Numbered from the stretch's first letter, positions 11,592 through 23,569 are shown. The stretch is 64,000 nt of DNA from Wolfiporia cocos (GCA_029448655.1 JACCLO010000007.1:1798001-1862000), one strand, 5' to 3'. Numbers and translations: made by a program. Notes: a model not told the origin generated them from the letters alone.

Positions 11592-12029
11592 TGTCACAGA
11601 TTCTGTGGCATGTAGGTACGTCCCCAGTGGGGATCAAACCCTCGTACCTACGTCTAGTAATCACATGATCTATTATGCCAAATACACCGTGGACTAGTAG
11701 TTACGCGTAGTGCCCCCTCTCGGTCGTCTAACCTCTAGCTTACATAATTACTGTACATGTGACCTGCCCATCCTTAGTGCGCATGGCCCTTGCCTTTAGG
11801 GCGGGCCCAACTTAGTAGCGTACTGGCTGGCCATGTATATAAGCTAGTCGTCTGAGGTCTTACAGCCTCAGACTTGACAATCTCGAATTATGGGGCATTC
11901 CCATCTCTACTCCACTCATGTCTGCCTTGTCTGAGGTCTACTACGCGCCAACACAGTCATGCAACGTAGCGTCTCAGGATTCCTTAGATCAACGTTAGGT
12001 AGACCCAATACGAGTTAAGTATTGTGTCA
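11592..12029 (+). repeat. solo LTR (438 bases), duplication CTCTA
   Basis: Starts TGTCACAGATTC and ends TATTGTGTCA. CTCTA is present exactly at 11587-11591 and 12030-12034. A TATA-like GTATATAAGC and the paired phrase CTGAGGTCTTACAGCCTCAG mark the promoter region. It is related to the LTR at 45727. No internal region remains, so it is a recombination scar of a full element. Confidence 0.9.
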
Positions 12030-12224
12030 CTCTAAAGACCTGTGATTCCAGTGTATTCAACTTTCCCATTGTGAGTTGCTCCAGGTCAGGCATGATAAAA
12101 CAAGCTACCACTATCATTGATTTCTTTGTGCTTGTTGTAGCAGTTAGTTGCCTTGATGATTTGTGGAAATTGTGTGTAAAATCTGCGTTATATATATTTT
12201 GATTGGTCAAATGTAACTGTTGTC

Positions 12225-12436
12225 ACTATGGCTCAGTGGGCTAATTATGCTGCAATGTTCTTATTCTCACCTGTGCTAAAGTCCTTGGTTTGAATCCTGG
12301 ATGTACCATTTTATTGTCACAGTAGATTAATCTGCCGCAGCTAGCAGATTAATCTGCGTGCAAACCTAGCTCGCAACTGCGATTTCTTAAGCGAAGGGCA
12401 GTTGGCAGATTAAGATAGTTGACTGAAACGCTACTT
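12225..12436 (+). mobile_element. SINE-like unit: tRNA-like head plus conserved tail
   Basis: The head has an A-box-like ATGGCTCAGTGGGCTAA and a B-box-like GGTTTGAATCC, spaced as in tRNA genes. The tail contains AGATTAATCT twice and GGGCAGTTGGCAGATTAA, ending at GACTGAAAC. The same tail follows different tRNA-like heads at 28783-28985 (minus) and 30210-30411. It is not a functional tRNA gene, because the acceptor stem does not pair. Confidence 0.6.
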
Positions 12437-13268
12437 CTGCCAGTAATGGTGGTCCATAAAGTCCATTGATCGGGGTTCCTAGTGTGATTGGGACCAATGC
12501 CGGTAATGGTGGGGTTATTGGTCCATGATCAGTGACGTAGCTAGTGATCAGGGACTGGCTGGTAATGGCCTTGGGTGACGTAGGGTGATCAAGCATGATC
12601 GGCTGTGATCGGTGATGTCGTAGGTACTGCCCGTAGTCAGTGTTCCTCATAGACTAGGGCATGCAGTGGGTTTAGAGCCTCCGTAGGCTATGGGTCATAG
12701 TGTACATGGTTCATGCCAGTAATGGCGTGTAGTCCATGGTCCATAATGACCGTGTAGCCGGTAATGGCTGTGGTTTGTAGAGATGGGAGGTGTTGGAAAT
12801 GGTTTGTTGGGTGGACATGTCCTAGCCGTGAGTCTTGGGCGGTCACATTGGGTTTGTCGAGCTAAGATGGGATGAGAAGCTTGGTGAGCGATGGGGTTCT
12901 TGGCAGCAGGTGGTTGGGTGTGCTGCCTGGCTCATGATGCTCTGTTGTGCTCATATGGCTTCATGATTGGGCCTTGGGCTGGACAGATGGACTGGTGATC
13001 TGGGACTAGGGCTCTAGGTGTGACTGGTGGTGCTAGTGGCTAGTGCTTGGGTTGGTCTGCGTATAGAGCTTGTATCTAGCTACAGCATCAGGTTCCAGCT
13101 TCGGGGTTGCTTCTAGAGGTGCTCTGGCATCGTTATGGTATGGTTTACATGTGAGTGGGGTTGGAAAAGGTACTGTGCCTAAAGGTTTGAAGTTGGCGTG
13201 TGACAGGTTTAGCGTGAGCGGGGTCGAAAAAGGGTTATGTCTAAAGGCTTTGAAATTGGCCTGTGACA
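12437..13268. repeat. GTAATGG-rich LTR copy, truncated
   Basis: Matches 1217-2216 and 30490-32196 over most of its length. The LTR start is missing, replaced by the SINE-like unit. It ends GTGACA, and a second, nearly identical end (TTGGCGTGTGACA) lies just upstream at about 13205. Confidence 0.68.
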
Positions 13269-14025
13269 AATCCACCATTAATATTTCCTGCACCGGCGCT
13301 GCAGCTACGACGCCGCCTTGTCGTATCAAACAATGCCACCAGATAATATTCAAACACTATCTATCTCTTACAACATGCACACACGGCAAACCAATCGCAT
13401 AAGACAACGCTAAGCACAAGGTCGGCGACACGCGCCGTCGCTTTTGTACACAGATGGTGACAATGACGACGATGAGGGGTCGGGATGGGAAATAATCATG
13501 TCCTGTGGGATGCAGGCACTCTACTACACGCAAACGGAATCAGGGGTGTGCGCGGACGGGGCGAGGGTAGCGGTAGACGTGGGGTGGTGGTGGTTCTGTA
13601 TACTCTGTGGGGCGCGGGGCGGTAACGGTAACGAGTGCGCACTTCTAAATCATGCAACGACGGGCCAGCACTGTCCGAATGGAGAACCTCTATAGACGTG
13701 AAGTAGAATCAATGCAGTGTACGATATGTGGACGCGTATGTAGGTGGGTGGTATGCTATGGATGCGGCGGCGCGGGCACGGCGCGGAGCGTTCGTTTCAC
13801 CCAAGACGAGAGCAAGCCGGGACGAGATGGTGAGGGTAGATGGAAGGGACGGGGGAGGAAAGGGAGAACGGGTAGGAGAGCAGGGCGCGAGACGCAATGG
13901 GGCCGAGACTTCTAGATGCACGGGACATTTTATGGGAGATGAAGCACGACAAACGGGGCACAGCACAGAGGCAGAGGCGGCGGACATAGGATGCGCGACG
14001 GGGAGCAGCGTCGCCAGCGGTGTTT
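13269..14025. other. no gene recognised; downstream of the Prm10-like gene
   Basis: Composition becomes GC-rich from about 13550. Open frames on both strands show no family motif. Part may be the 3' untranslated region of the minus-strand gene ending at 14026. Confidence 0.35.
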
Positions 14026-16681
14026 TTACAAGGAGAAGATCCCTCCGGCTCTACGATGCGACTGGACGGGATGGACGATGACGAGCGAGATGCCGAGGCC
14101 GACGGTGAGCCCGATCGAGACCGAGACGAGCTGCAGGGCGGTGTCGAACCCGGAGAGGTACGAGTCGTTCGCGGATGTGCCGCTCGTCTCGTCCGACACG
14201 AACGAGAACAGGCCGCCGTTCGCCAGACCCGATGGCAGCTGGAATAGAATGCCAGTGATCTACACGCGTGCATCAGCGACAGTCGCGACAGCCAAGAGAC
14301 AGAGCACTGACCATGACGACGAACGCGTTCCCTCTGAAGAAGCGGCCGTACACGTTGGAGACAAAGCCGACGGCAAGCCCACCGACCGCAGCAGAGATGT
14401 CGCTCTGGTTCGGGAACTTTGTGCCGGTAAAGTGGTTGCACACCCAGCCGATGCACGAAACGGCCACCGCGAGGAGCTGAAAGATCTGATTAGAACACGG
14501 CTTGTCAGCCTTCCACAATTTGCGCTCACAGTCTCTATCCGGTAGTACGGAGCCTGGTTGCGTGCGCAAGCTCAATGATAACGAGTACAGCGGCACCGTG
14601 AGGAACGCTGTCGCCCGAGGTCAGAATCGACTCCATCGGACGCAAGCGAGACACGTACCCCACCAGAGCGACGGCATGCGCTGGTACCACGGCCCATCGG
14701 GATGGTGGCTCGATCGGCACGTCATGTCGTCCGCGCCAGCCAGGCGATGCTGCGTGATCTTCGAGTACGCCGTGGCGCCGATCGACAGCCCAAAGCCGAG
14801 GAAGAGCGAGTAGATGATCGAGAAGCACGCGCGCACCGCGCCGGAGACGATATTGCGCGACGCGAGGTCGAGGCTTCCGCACAGGACGATGAGCCCTGCG
14901 ACAAACATGAAGTGGTGAGCCGCGGCCGGACCAGCGTGCGCGGGGAGACGTACGGGCAGGATGAGCACGATCGACGTGGCGCCGATCGCGGTGTAGCAGA
15001 ACTTGTGCGAGTCCGCGTGCGCCGCGGCGATGAAGCTGAACAGGAGCATGACCGTGATCCTGGCGAAGGATGCGCGCGTCGGCACGCGTCGGCAGAAGAA
15101 GGGGAGATTGCTGGGCAGAGGCGAAAGCGCGGACACCTACTCGAAGATGTTCAAGTACAGCTCGTTGCGCGCCGCGAACACCTGGATGACGATCAGCAGG
15201 CAGCCGAGCGGGAACGAGATGAGCGAGTCGACGAAGGAGCCGTTGAACGACACGCTGCAGATCGACGCGGAGCAGAAGCCGCCGATGATGACCAGCTGCC
15301 AGAACTTGTACAGCTGCGGCTTGCACATCAGGTCGTCAAGCGCGATGCTCGCGTCCTTGACCGAGATGTCGTCGTGGATGATCTTCCAGTAGAGCGCGTA
15401 CGCGTCCTGCGGCTTAGCGATGTCTCGCGCGGAGCCCCGGCGGATGAACTTGATGTGGGACGTGCTCGTCGTCGCATCTTCGAACGAGATGAGCATCACG
15501 TCCGGGAGGTACGTGCACGAGAGCGGGATGTCGAGCAGGTGCCTTGCCCGTCGCCTGTATCTGCGCCTGCAGCCGGTACGTCCTCGTCGCGCGCGCGAGC
15601 TTGAGGATGAACTCCTGCCGCTGCACGATCTCCGCTACATGGGGCGTAATCTGCGCCGCGCACTCCGTCAGCCCCCGCACAAAAAGCACACGCAGCACGC
15701 ACGTAGATCTCGGCCTTCTTGAGCTCCTTCTTCCGCCGCTCGCGCTCCTCCGCCCGCTTGATGCGCTCCTTCTCGCGCTCGAGCCACTCGTCGTCGCTCG
15801 TCGCGGGCGTGCCGCGCGTGCTCGGCGTCCCCGCGCGGCTCCACCCGCGCTTCGGCAGGTCGCGCAGCACGCCCGTTCACTTGGCGCGCCCGCTCTTGGT
15901 GCTCTGCGGCGAGTCGTCCTCCTCCTCCGTGATGAAGTTCATCGGCAGCGACGACGTGCGCAGGTGCGACGGGTGCCCGGGCTCGTCAAGGTGCATGCCC
16001 AGCTCGGGCTCCGCGACGGTCTCCTTCGTCTGCGGGAGGTTGCTCTCGAGCGAGTACCTGCGCCCGCATCAGCGTCAGCGCCGCCTGTCCACACGTCAGC
16101 ATGCACATTCACTGCGAGAGATGGTACCCGGGCCGCTTCACGCTCGGCGCGAGCGTCGAGTGCTGCGGCGGCGCCGCGCCCGCGATGTTGCCCGTGCTCG
16201 CGATCAGCGGGCCAAACACGCCCGCGGCGTTCCGCGTCTGCGGCGGCCTTGAGTCGCCCCACGGCTTCGGGATGCTGATCTTTGGGAGCGTGAGCGACAC
16301 CGCGGACCTATTCGCGGAGCCTGCCCAGCGCGGGCGCTCGCCCTCCGCCGCCTTCGCGCGCCGGCGCTCCTCCTTCTCGCGCGCGCGCCGCTCCGCCTTC
16401 TCGCGCTTGAGATCGCGCTCTGTCGGCGGGAGCAGAACGTCCGTCGTTGCCGTCGACTCCGTCGTGACCGTGCGCGTTGCGGGGAAGTACGAGCCGCCCC
16501 CGCCGTCGAAGCTGCTCCGCGTGCTCGTCAGCGCGAGCGTGTGGCTCGACACGTCCGCCGCGTCGTACAGCTGCAGCAACACGCTCAGCACACCGCCCCC
16601 GCGCGGCTGCACAAGCGCATACGAGCGCGCCGCGCCGCGCTCCACGTCGTCCGCCTCGCGTTTGTGCTGGTCTGTTTCCAT
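14026..16681 (-). pseudogene. Prm10-type threonine/serine exporter-like membrane protein, frame disrupted
   Basis: A multi-pass membrane protein of the ThrE family, which in fungi includes the pheromone-regulated Prm10. Read on the minus strand from 16681: a charged N-terminal region with GGGVLSVLLQLY; a linker; the first ThrE domain (ITPHVAEIVQRQEFILKLA, YLPDVMLISFED); hydrophobic helices with CGSLDLASRNIVSGAVR and YSLFLGFGLSIGA; the second ThrE part (CIGWVCNHFTG, SDISAAVGGLAVGFVSNVYG); and a C-terminus with GILFQLPSGLANGG ending at TAA (14026-14028). Several GT-AG introns fit. Three points break a simple gene model: a TGA near 15877, avoidable only by a very short 42-base intron, and one-base frame changes near 15540 and 14560. 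It may be decayed, or the GC-rich assembly may hold errors. The family call is firm; function is doubtful. Confidence 0.85.
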
Positions 16682-16839
16682 AGCACCTTTGTCGCGTGTG
16701 CGAGCGCCGCCTCCCGCCTCTGCGGTTGTTCTGTCCCGTTATCGGCCAGTCTCTTCGTCTTTGACACCTTCTATCCGACTCTCGTCCCCCCTTTCTGCAT
16801 CCCCCATGCGTCTACGACGCGCTCGCGCCCCGCGTCGTC

Positions 16840-17361
16840 GCTGCTGCTCTCGAAGCCGTTCAAATGTCTGAAGGCGAACTGCAATAAGTTGTATAAGCAC
16901 GCGAACGGGCTCACGTACTACATGACGCACGGGAGCTGCAACTTTGCGCTGCCGAAGGACCTCGAGCAACTCCAGGCGCTGCTCACGCAGACGCGCGGCG
17001 GGCAGGACGCGGACGATCAACGACGCGAAGATGCGCGAGATCGAGCGCGAGACGGAGCGCAGGCTTCGCCCGTACGTGTGCGGCGTCGGCGAGTGCGAGC
17101 AGCGATACAAGAATATGAACGGATCCAGTTAGGTTCAGCTCAAACGTCGAGTAGGATGATGCTGACGCAGCCGCAGGGTACCACTACCAGCACTCGGGCG
17201 ACCACGGCGGGATCGGACTCGCGCTGCTCGCAACCCATCTCATTGTCTCGAAGGCATGCCGGCTCGCAGACATTCGTGTTTCCGCAAGCTGCGGCCGCGA
17301 ACACGAATCGTGCCGCGTCGACCGCACCCGTTGTCGCGTGGCGGCGTGTGGTCATGGATGA
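16840..17361 (+). pseudogene. C2H2 zinc-finger protein fragment, fungal split-finger type
   Basis: Resembles fungal transcription factors with two separated C2H2 fingers. The first block is SKPFKCLKANCNKLYKHANG followed by THGSCNF. The second is RRLRPYVCGVGECEQRYKNM, a 49-base intron (17128-17176), then RYHYQHSGDHGGIGLALLA, with TGA at 17359-17361. The first finger has Tyr where its first zinc-binding His is expected (LTYYMTH). A one-base frame change near 17010 separates the two fingers. No convincing N-terminal exon is seen: upstream lies the divergent start of the Prm10-like gene. It is probably a decayed or mis-sequenced regulator gene; its targets cannot be inferred. Confidence 0.72.
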
Positions 17362-19168
17362 GCCCGACGACATGTTCATGAAAGGGACGTACCGCCACAA
17401 CGTGCAATGCAGAAAGCAGCGTGGTCTGAGGCGCAACATGGCGCTTCTGCGTTCCAGGTACGTCATCAGAGGAGGTCCATGGGCCGTGCACCCTCTAACC
17501 GGGCAACGCTCGCACTCGCCCGCATCGACGACGCGCCACAAGAGTTGTACGTTGGGCTGGTCAACATTTCGATGCATCGAGCTCATACTTCGTCGACCGC
17601 CGCACAGCTCCTGACTGTCGCTCGAGGCCAGCACCGATCCGTGCATCGTGAGCGGGTTTATCATATGAATTTCATTGATGACTCGAGTACATACATGTAT
17701 CGTTTAGCTAAAACGACGTTCAGATTCCATCCACCGTTCGTCGCGGGCATTCGAGGGCATGTGGCGCTTCGCGCACACCCCGCCAGGAGCGTGACATGCC
17801 CTAGGCTTCATGCCACGAAACCGCGGCGCGATGAGAGGGACACTCACCGTAGAGCGAGAGTTGTGTTCTCCCGTGTCGGTACGTGTCGGACGCGCGGTAC
17901 TTGACGTGCGTCCTTCCGTGTGCACCGTCGATAGTCTGCTGGCGCTGACTCGTCGAGAGTAGGCGTAGGCTTCCTTGCGGATGGCATGCTTGCGCGCGCA
18001 TGCCTCGTCGTTCCTCGCTGCCGTTCAGGGCTTTCCCTTAACCTCACCTGCTCCCCATGCGAGAGCACGAGCGGTGTGTCCAGATCCGCACGCGGCATGT
18101 CGTCCATCGAGACGTGGAGGGTGCGCGCACGCTCGCCCGCGCCTGCGTACGGGGCTCTAGGTGCGTCGAGCGCTGTCCGTCTCGCCGCCGTCCATTCTTG
18201 CTGACTGAGCGAGCACAGCGCCGCCGCCGTAGTGCGCGTGCGCAATGACCCAGCGTGGGCCTACCTTTGCTCGCTGTGAGCTGCCATATCGGCGCGCTCC
18301 TCGCCTTGTCGACGCTCTCGCTGCCCCTCTGCGCACTGTCCGCTTCTGGCATCCTCCCCGTTTTCTAGCAGCTCTCCCCGAATCTCGACCTCCCCTCCTC
18401 TTCTCCTGGCGGCCGCCCGCGAGCGAACATCTGCGTCGTCATGTCCACTGAGGCTGTTCACGCAATGCGCCCACGGCCGACCCTTGGTCTGTCATCACCG
18501 TACACGTACGCACTCACCTTCACTCACTCTGCATCTCCGTGTCCTCCAGAGCGACTCGCATTTCCTTCGCGCCCTCTTCGATGACGGGCGCGCCCCGTTA
18601 TCGGCACGAAATCTGCCCCGTCACTCTGCGTCTCCTGCCTCATACCGTCTCCTCTCCGCATGCTCCCCCAGCTCGTCAGCCGACGACGCGGGAAACGGCG
18701 GGAGACCCAGGCAAGTGGTCGCGAGCCCGCCAAGAGGGGCTCTGAGGCGGTGTGGCGGTGTGCCTGAGGCGGCAGCTCGTGAGCGAGATGGTACGCGGTG
18801 GGCGCGCTCACCGTGATCGTCATCGGGTGGATTGATGCGGCCTTGCGGCAGGGGCGCACGGTGGTTAGGGGTGGGAATGCGGGGTGCATCTGGCGGCTGG
18901 GCGGCGAGGAAGGGCGGAGCGAACGTCGTGTGCTGTTTGGCGGGAACAGGCGATCGGACTCCCGTACGGTACCCATGTAGATGCAGATTGTCGACATTCG
19001 TACGTGTGCCGTCACGATTGATCTGTGCGCTGGGAGTGGGGATACGAGATGGTCAGAAACACGGCCAATGAGAAGTGAAGGCCGCTAGAGAGGGGCATGG
19101 AGTGGGTGCAAGGAGAATGAAGCCTCCTTTCCCCTCTCTACTCTGTCCTATACTCTCCAAACCTCTCC
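17362..19168. other. GC-rich stretch, possible unrecognised exons
   Basis: No family is recognised in 1.8 kb. A minus-strand stretch around 18060-18130 reads like protein (DDMPRADLDTPLVLSHGEQ) and is followed by a GT, so a short gene with introns is possible. I cannot define its ends. Confidence 0.3.
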
Positions 19169-21173
19169 CTATCTTACGAACGTATCGCTGGAGTCTTGCG
19201 TGGATCTCGCCGCACAAGCCGGGGATCGCCCAGATGCGCGACTCGCGAGGCGAGAGCCAGCGCAAGGGAAAGACGCACCCTTGTAGATCCGCTCCCAATG
19301 GCGCATGCACGAGTATCCATGGTAGTCTGTACCGTGCGCGATGATCAGCACGGCTGGGGGAAAAGGGGGGAGGGGGAGTGCTCACCGAGGCTGCGCCACC
19401 CGCGGCACGTACACTGCTGCTTCTTAATCAAGCCGGGGCCGTGCGAGCAGCGCGTGAACGGGTTATGCTCGTACCCGATCTCGTCGAAGAGGTGGATCTG
19501 GTCCTTGCGTAGGAACAGCGACGCGGCGATGCTGTGCACGGGCGCGTCACCCCACCGCTGCGCGTGCGTCAGCGGCGTCAGCGGCTGTGCTCGAGTCGGG
19601 GGAACGCGCGACGGACCTCGTAGTAGAACCCGCCCTTTGAGTCGAGGTAGTCAAAGTACTGCGAGTACGCCTCGCCGCGCCAGAAGTCCATGTTCGCGAT
19701 CTCGAAGTTGCTCCAGACTGACGCGCGCCGTTAGCTCCCAGCGGTCATGTACAGGGTGGCAGAATAGGAGCAGACGCACAGTGGCGGAGGTTGTGCGTGT
19801 TCCCGCCGTCCTCGGAGAGGTAGCCTATCGAGTTGTTCGGCGCGACGAAGTGCGGGTTCTCCTCGATGAAATCTGCCGTCATGGACGTCTGTAAGGCATA
19901 ATGTTCCAATGCGAGGAGAATGTGCGGGCGTACCCTTGGTGGTCTGCCAGAGCGTCTTGATAGTTTTTTCGAACTCGAGGAGGGTGATAGTAAATCCTGA
20001 TGGCACAACGGTCGATCAGCACAAATCCTAGTGCGACAGTCATGAGGGAAATCAAACGCACCGTACATCTTATCATTTTGCTCCATGAACAGGAAAGGGT
20101 CCTCATCTATGACGCAGTGGAAGTGCACATCTGGTCTTAAATTCGACTCAGCTCCAACTGGGATGAATCATGTGGAACTGGAACTTACTCCACGCGCCAA
20201 TACCATTTGTACTTTTGCAAGAGCGGATGGCGGTAGAAGAACTGCGAACCCCGATGAGACCTAGCGACTCAGTACATGGGGAAGCCGACTTACGCCCGAG
20301 TTGAAGCGGCACATATTACGGTAGCTGAGATATGGAGGTATTACGTCAAAGTGTGGTCTGTCTATCATTCACGATATAACGTACGATACGCTGCCTTAAA
20401 CGCGGTGGCGTCAATAATTTTCCTGTTACATATGAACCGATGACATACCTCCATAAATGATATTCTGCGTTACCATGTCGTCCCGACTGGCAGAAGCCTT
20501 CTCTTCATCAATCCAGTCCGGTTGGTACCAATGGGCGGGCGGGATCATAGCAAAGGTGACCGGGCCCGAGACAATAGCGCTCATCTTCCTGCGGTGGATC
20601 GATGAAATGTCAGCACGCACGTTCTCGGCGAGGTCACTCCGGCTCATGAGTAAAAATGGCACACGCACTCCTTGAACTCCGCAGAGAACGGCACGTTGTT
20701 GAGGAAGAGCCACGGGTACCCAAACTGCTTATTGAACTTCTCCTCGAGCTCGCGCACGCTCTGCATCGCCTTTTCGAGCTCACTGTTGCGTGCGAGCATG
20801 AGCAGCGTCGCGTTCGTGCGCCGCGTGCCGTTGCCGTACTCGCCCGTGTCGCCCGCGCCGCTGCTGTCTCCTTTCACAAGCGATGCGACGTTGTCGAGGA
20901 TGTGTGGCATGTTAGAGGAGCTCCCATTCGTGTCCACGGCGTCGATGGAGATGTCTGAATGCATGTCCGATAGGAAATTCGAGCCGCTATAGTTCGTGTA
21001 CGAGAATGTAAAGATAGAGTAGAGCGCGATCTGTCCGTTCGAGTAGATGGGTCGACTGGAGGGCAGGGTTTATAGAAGCGACTCACGAAGCTGAGCACAA
21101 ACAGCAGGATGGCGCGGGTGGTCCTGTTGAGCTGTACCGCTCGCAGGCGCGAAGTAATTGCTGGAAGAGACAT
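19169..21173 (-). CDS. alpha-1,2-mannosyltransferase, GT15 (Kre2/Mnt1/Ktr) family
   Basis: A Golgi type II membrane enzyme that adds alpha-1,2-mannose from GDP-mannose to protein-linked glycans. Starting at ATG 21173, the short cytoplasmic N-terminus is followed by a signal anchor (RAILLFVLSF). Then come a stem region and the catalytic domain in many exons: FNKQFGYPWLFLNNVPFS, AHWYQPDWIDEEKA, SYRNMCRFNSG, YKWYWRVE, VHFHCVIDEDPFLF, EKTIKTLWQTT, IEENPHFVAPNNSIGYLSED, the strongly conserved NFEIANMDFWRGEAY, RWGDAPVHSIAASLF and CSHGPGLIKKQQCTC. A last exon with YHGYSCMRHWERIYK runs to a TAG at 19169. All exon joins seen use short GT-AG introns and keep frame. One block near 19810-19850 (THNL) is followed at once by an intron before WSNFEIA. 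The gene appears intact. It is divergent from the Emi1-like gene. Confidence 0.9.
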
Positions 21174-21909
21174 TCCTAGATAGGATATGGGTGGGATAAT
21201 ATTCAAGGGAGGTGGGGGAAAGTCCGTGGTGATAATGAAGGTATCGGAAGATGCACGAGGGCCCCGCCCACTTCTCACACGCAGACTGCGGCTTGAAACA
21301 GTTCGACGCGTGAAGTCAAATATGTGTTACCTGTCGCAGGCACCACCCACGGCGAACGCAGGCACTGTGAGACTCGAGGAGAAAATGAAGGGAGCAGTGC
21401 TCACCAGTATACGCCGTGAGCAGAAAGTTAGTCGAGTTGGCATGGTAAGACGCTATATACTGGCTGCGGAGCCAGAGCCACTTGCACATTTGGCGCTGCG
21501 CATGACTGCGCACTGCGCAGGTCGGCTGCACAAATTCACCCCACCGGCTGTCCCCGACTATTGATCGAGCGGCCCGGACATTTCGACGTGAGCGTAGTGG
21601 CTGCCTGCCAACATCGCCGTAGGATTGTCTTCGAGCTTGCAACACAGGGTACAATGTACATATCAATGTCATAATTAAGAAATAAGCACCCGGAGTAGAT
21701 CTCGATGCATTTTGATGTAGCTCATTTCGAGTCGATCGGCAAGCATGTGGCTTGGCATGTGAGCCTTTCGGTCTGCACCCACAACTCCGGCACACCACTG
21801 GTCACCGTTTCTGCCTCCCTCCCAGCGGTTCCGCCACCGCCGGTTCCTGGTACACACCCACCGTGCACTATATCCTGCAGGGCCGCAAGCACAGCGTGCC
21901 TTAGTCACC
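21174..21909. promoter_or_regulatory. divergent promoter region between the mannosyltransferase and Emi1-like genes
   Basis: About 740 bases separate the two outward-facing start codons. No separate gene is supported; the open frames seen in both strands lack motifs. No binding site can be assigned with confidence. Confidence 0.4.
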
Positions 21910-22419
21910 ATGTCCACGACCACCTTTGAGACCGCGGTAAAACAAGAGGAGGAATACCTGCGTGCGGTCCACCCGGCCCCCGAGGATATTCCCGGGTGCA
22001 TGAAGCTGTTCGACGACTTCCTCTCGTGCAATAGTGAGCGAGATGACGCAGCTGGCGTTGTGATGCCCCACGCTGACCATGTGATAGTCCTAGGACCGCA
22101 GCTCAAGTCTCTCTATCGCTATGGCCATATCTCGAAGTGTGGCCCGAAGCTCGATGACCTCAAATTCTGCATGAGTATCAAATCGCTGCACCCGGAAGAG
22201 AAACGGGACGCGTGGATTAGGTGGAGAGCGGAGTGGTGGGCGCATCGGCGACTCGGCAAGAGCAGCGAGGACGTGTGGGATATCAGAACGTGAGCGGATC
22301 GACGTCTTCTGTACCTAATGGCCCTCTGACGTAGTATTGACTGTCTCAGCGAGCCATTGAGAGATTTTCCACCAGCGCGGACCGCACTTATTCCCGGAGA
22401 TAGTGCTACAATTGATTGA
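21910..22419 (+). CDS. Emi1-like twin CX9C protein (DUF3128)
   Basis: A small protein of the family that includes yeast Emi1, thought to be oxidatively folded, with a mitochondrial link. Three exons fit: 21910-22033, 22094-22289 and 22350-22419, together 390 bases or 129 residues. Two CX9C motifs are visible, CMKLFDDFLSC and CGPKLDDLKFC, which would form a disulfide-linked helical hairpin. The first intron falls just after the first motif. The C-terminal part has RWRAEWWAHRRLGKSSEDVW and then RTEPLRDFPPAR, typical of the family. Without splicing, the first intron could be read through in frame, so the correct protein is shorter in its middle. The gene looks intact. Its exact role is not known from sequence. 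Confidence 0.9.
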
Positions 22420-23315
22420 TATCATGCTTGGAAGCTCTCCAGCAGACGGTGTGATTCTCGTCGTCCGGCAAGGTTATCCAGTGGCCAAGGTGAGCCGTCC
22501 CTCGGGATATATACTATAGTCATTGTAACCATATTGTATGGATCGTCGACTGAAGTTCATAGTGAGTACTCAGTGCGTGTGACAGTGGAGCATGCCGTAC
22601 ATTGGCCCTGAAGCTGGAAGATCAACTTCGGCGACACACAGCGTGGCTCTGTATATCGAGAGAATGATTAGTGATTAGGGATAGCATCCTGCGGATGACG
22701 GTGGCTTACATAAGCAGATGTAACTTTGAAGTCCCGAAATCTTCGCTTCACTACATCATTGGGTCAGTTCTACGTATATACGAACGCAGGACCAGAGATC
22801 GAATCTTTAGTTGTATCATGATTATAGGGTTCATCCGATCGCTAGCGAAGCTATGGAAAGTCGACCGGGCAACCTCCGTGCTTGTGAAGTCGGTTGATCT
22901 AGCCATTTTGCCAGCCGTTTATCGATTTATCTATCAGCCGTCAGACGACGGCTGAGACCTAACCCGGCCTAACTACACCAAATTCCGAGTGTGCTTGAGC
23001 TTCCCATCTGTCATTGCCACAAGTGAGGTGACACAAGTGATTTTGGGAATGCAAAGTCTGTCCCTGTTCTGTTCCGGTGACTGAGCTCACACCATCAGAC
23101 TGTTGACCTTCTCTGCTTTTGGTAACACGGATGATGCAATTCTTATATATATGGAGGGCTCGAAATCCCAGACAAAGTGGCCCAGAATCAGTGATCATTT
23201 GGATCTTGGGTGACAGATCACCCCCAGTGAAAAAATCTGAAGTATTTAGAAGGACCCAAATATGTCCTGCTGTATCTAAGTGTATCCTGAAAAATTCTGT
23301 CAGACCAACACCCAG
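22420..23315. other. no gene recognised
   Basis: About 0.9 kb after the Emi1-like stop codon. A perfect short hairpin (CAGCCGTCAGACGACGGCTG) lies near 22935-22954 and could act in RNA 3' end formation, though this is a guess. Nothing else is supported. Confidence 0.35.
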
Positions 23316-23569
23316 ACTGACACAAGCACGATCTCAAGCAATGGCTCAGGGGAATAGAACTTGCACAAAGGTGTATTCTTGATCTGAGGCTACTCAAGGT
23401 GTATAAGGCCAAGACAAGTCTGGGATGTTACCCAGCTTGCTGGCCAGTATATATGCTGTTCTACTGTTTGTACATGTTTGGCTACTGTATAGTATTACAT
23501 AAGCTGGTAGTTCATTATAATGTAGGGTAACCCTATAATGGGTGTAGCTACATGGCACAGAGTGTCTTG
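23316..23569. repeat. fragment of the TGACACAAGCAC LTR family
   Basis: Begins TGACACAAGCACGATCTCA and shares GGCCAAGACAAGTCTG and CTACTGTTTGTACATGTT with the LTR at 30490. It is cut off by the LTR starting at 23570. Confidence 0.55.

Noticed and set aside
14535..16871. Long open frames on the plus strand and in alternative minus frames (Arg/Ala-rich)
   Set aside because: They are shadows of the GC-rich Prm10-like gene; only the minus frames with ThrE motifs make sense.
16541..17614. A single 357-residue plus-strand protein
   Set aside because: Only the middle part shows zinc-finger motifs. The start overlaps the 5' end of the Prm10-like gene, and the second finger lies in another frame and past an intron.
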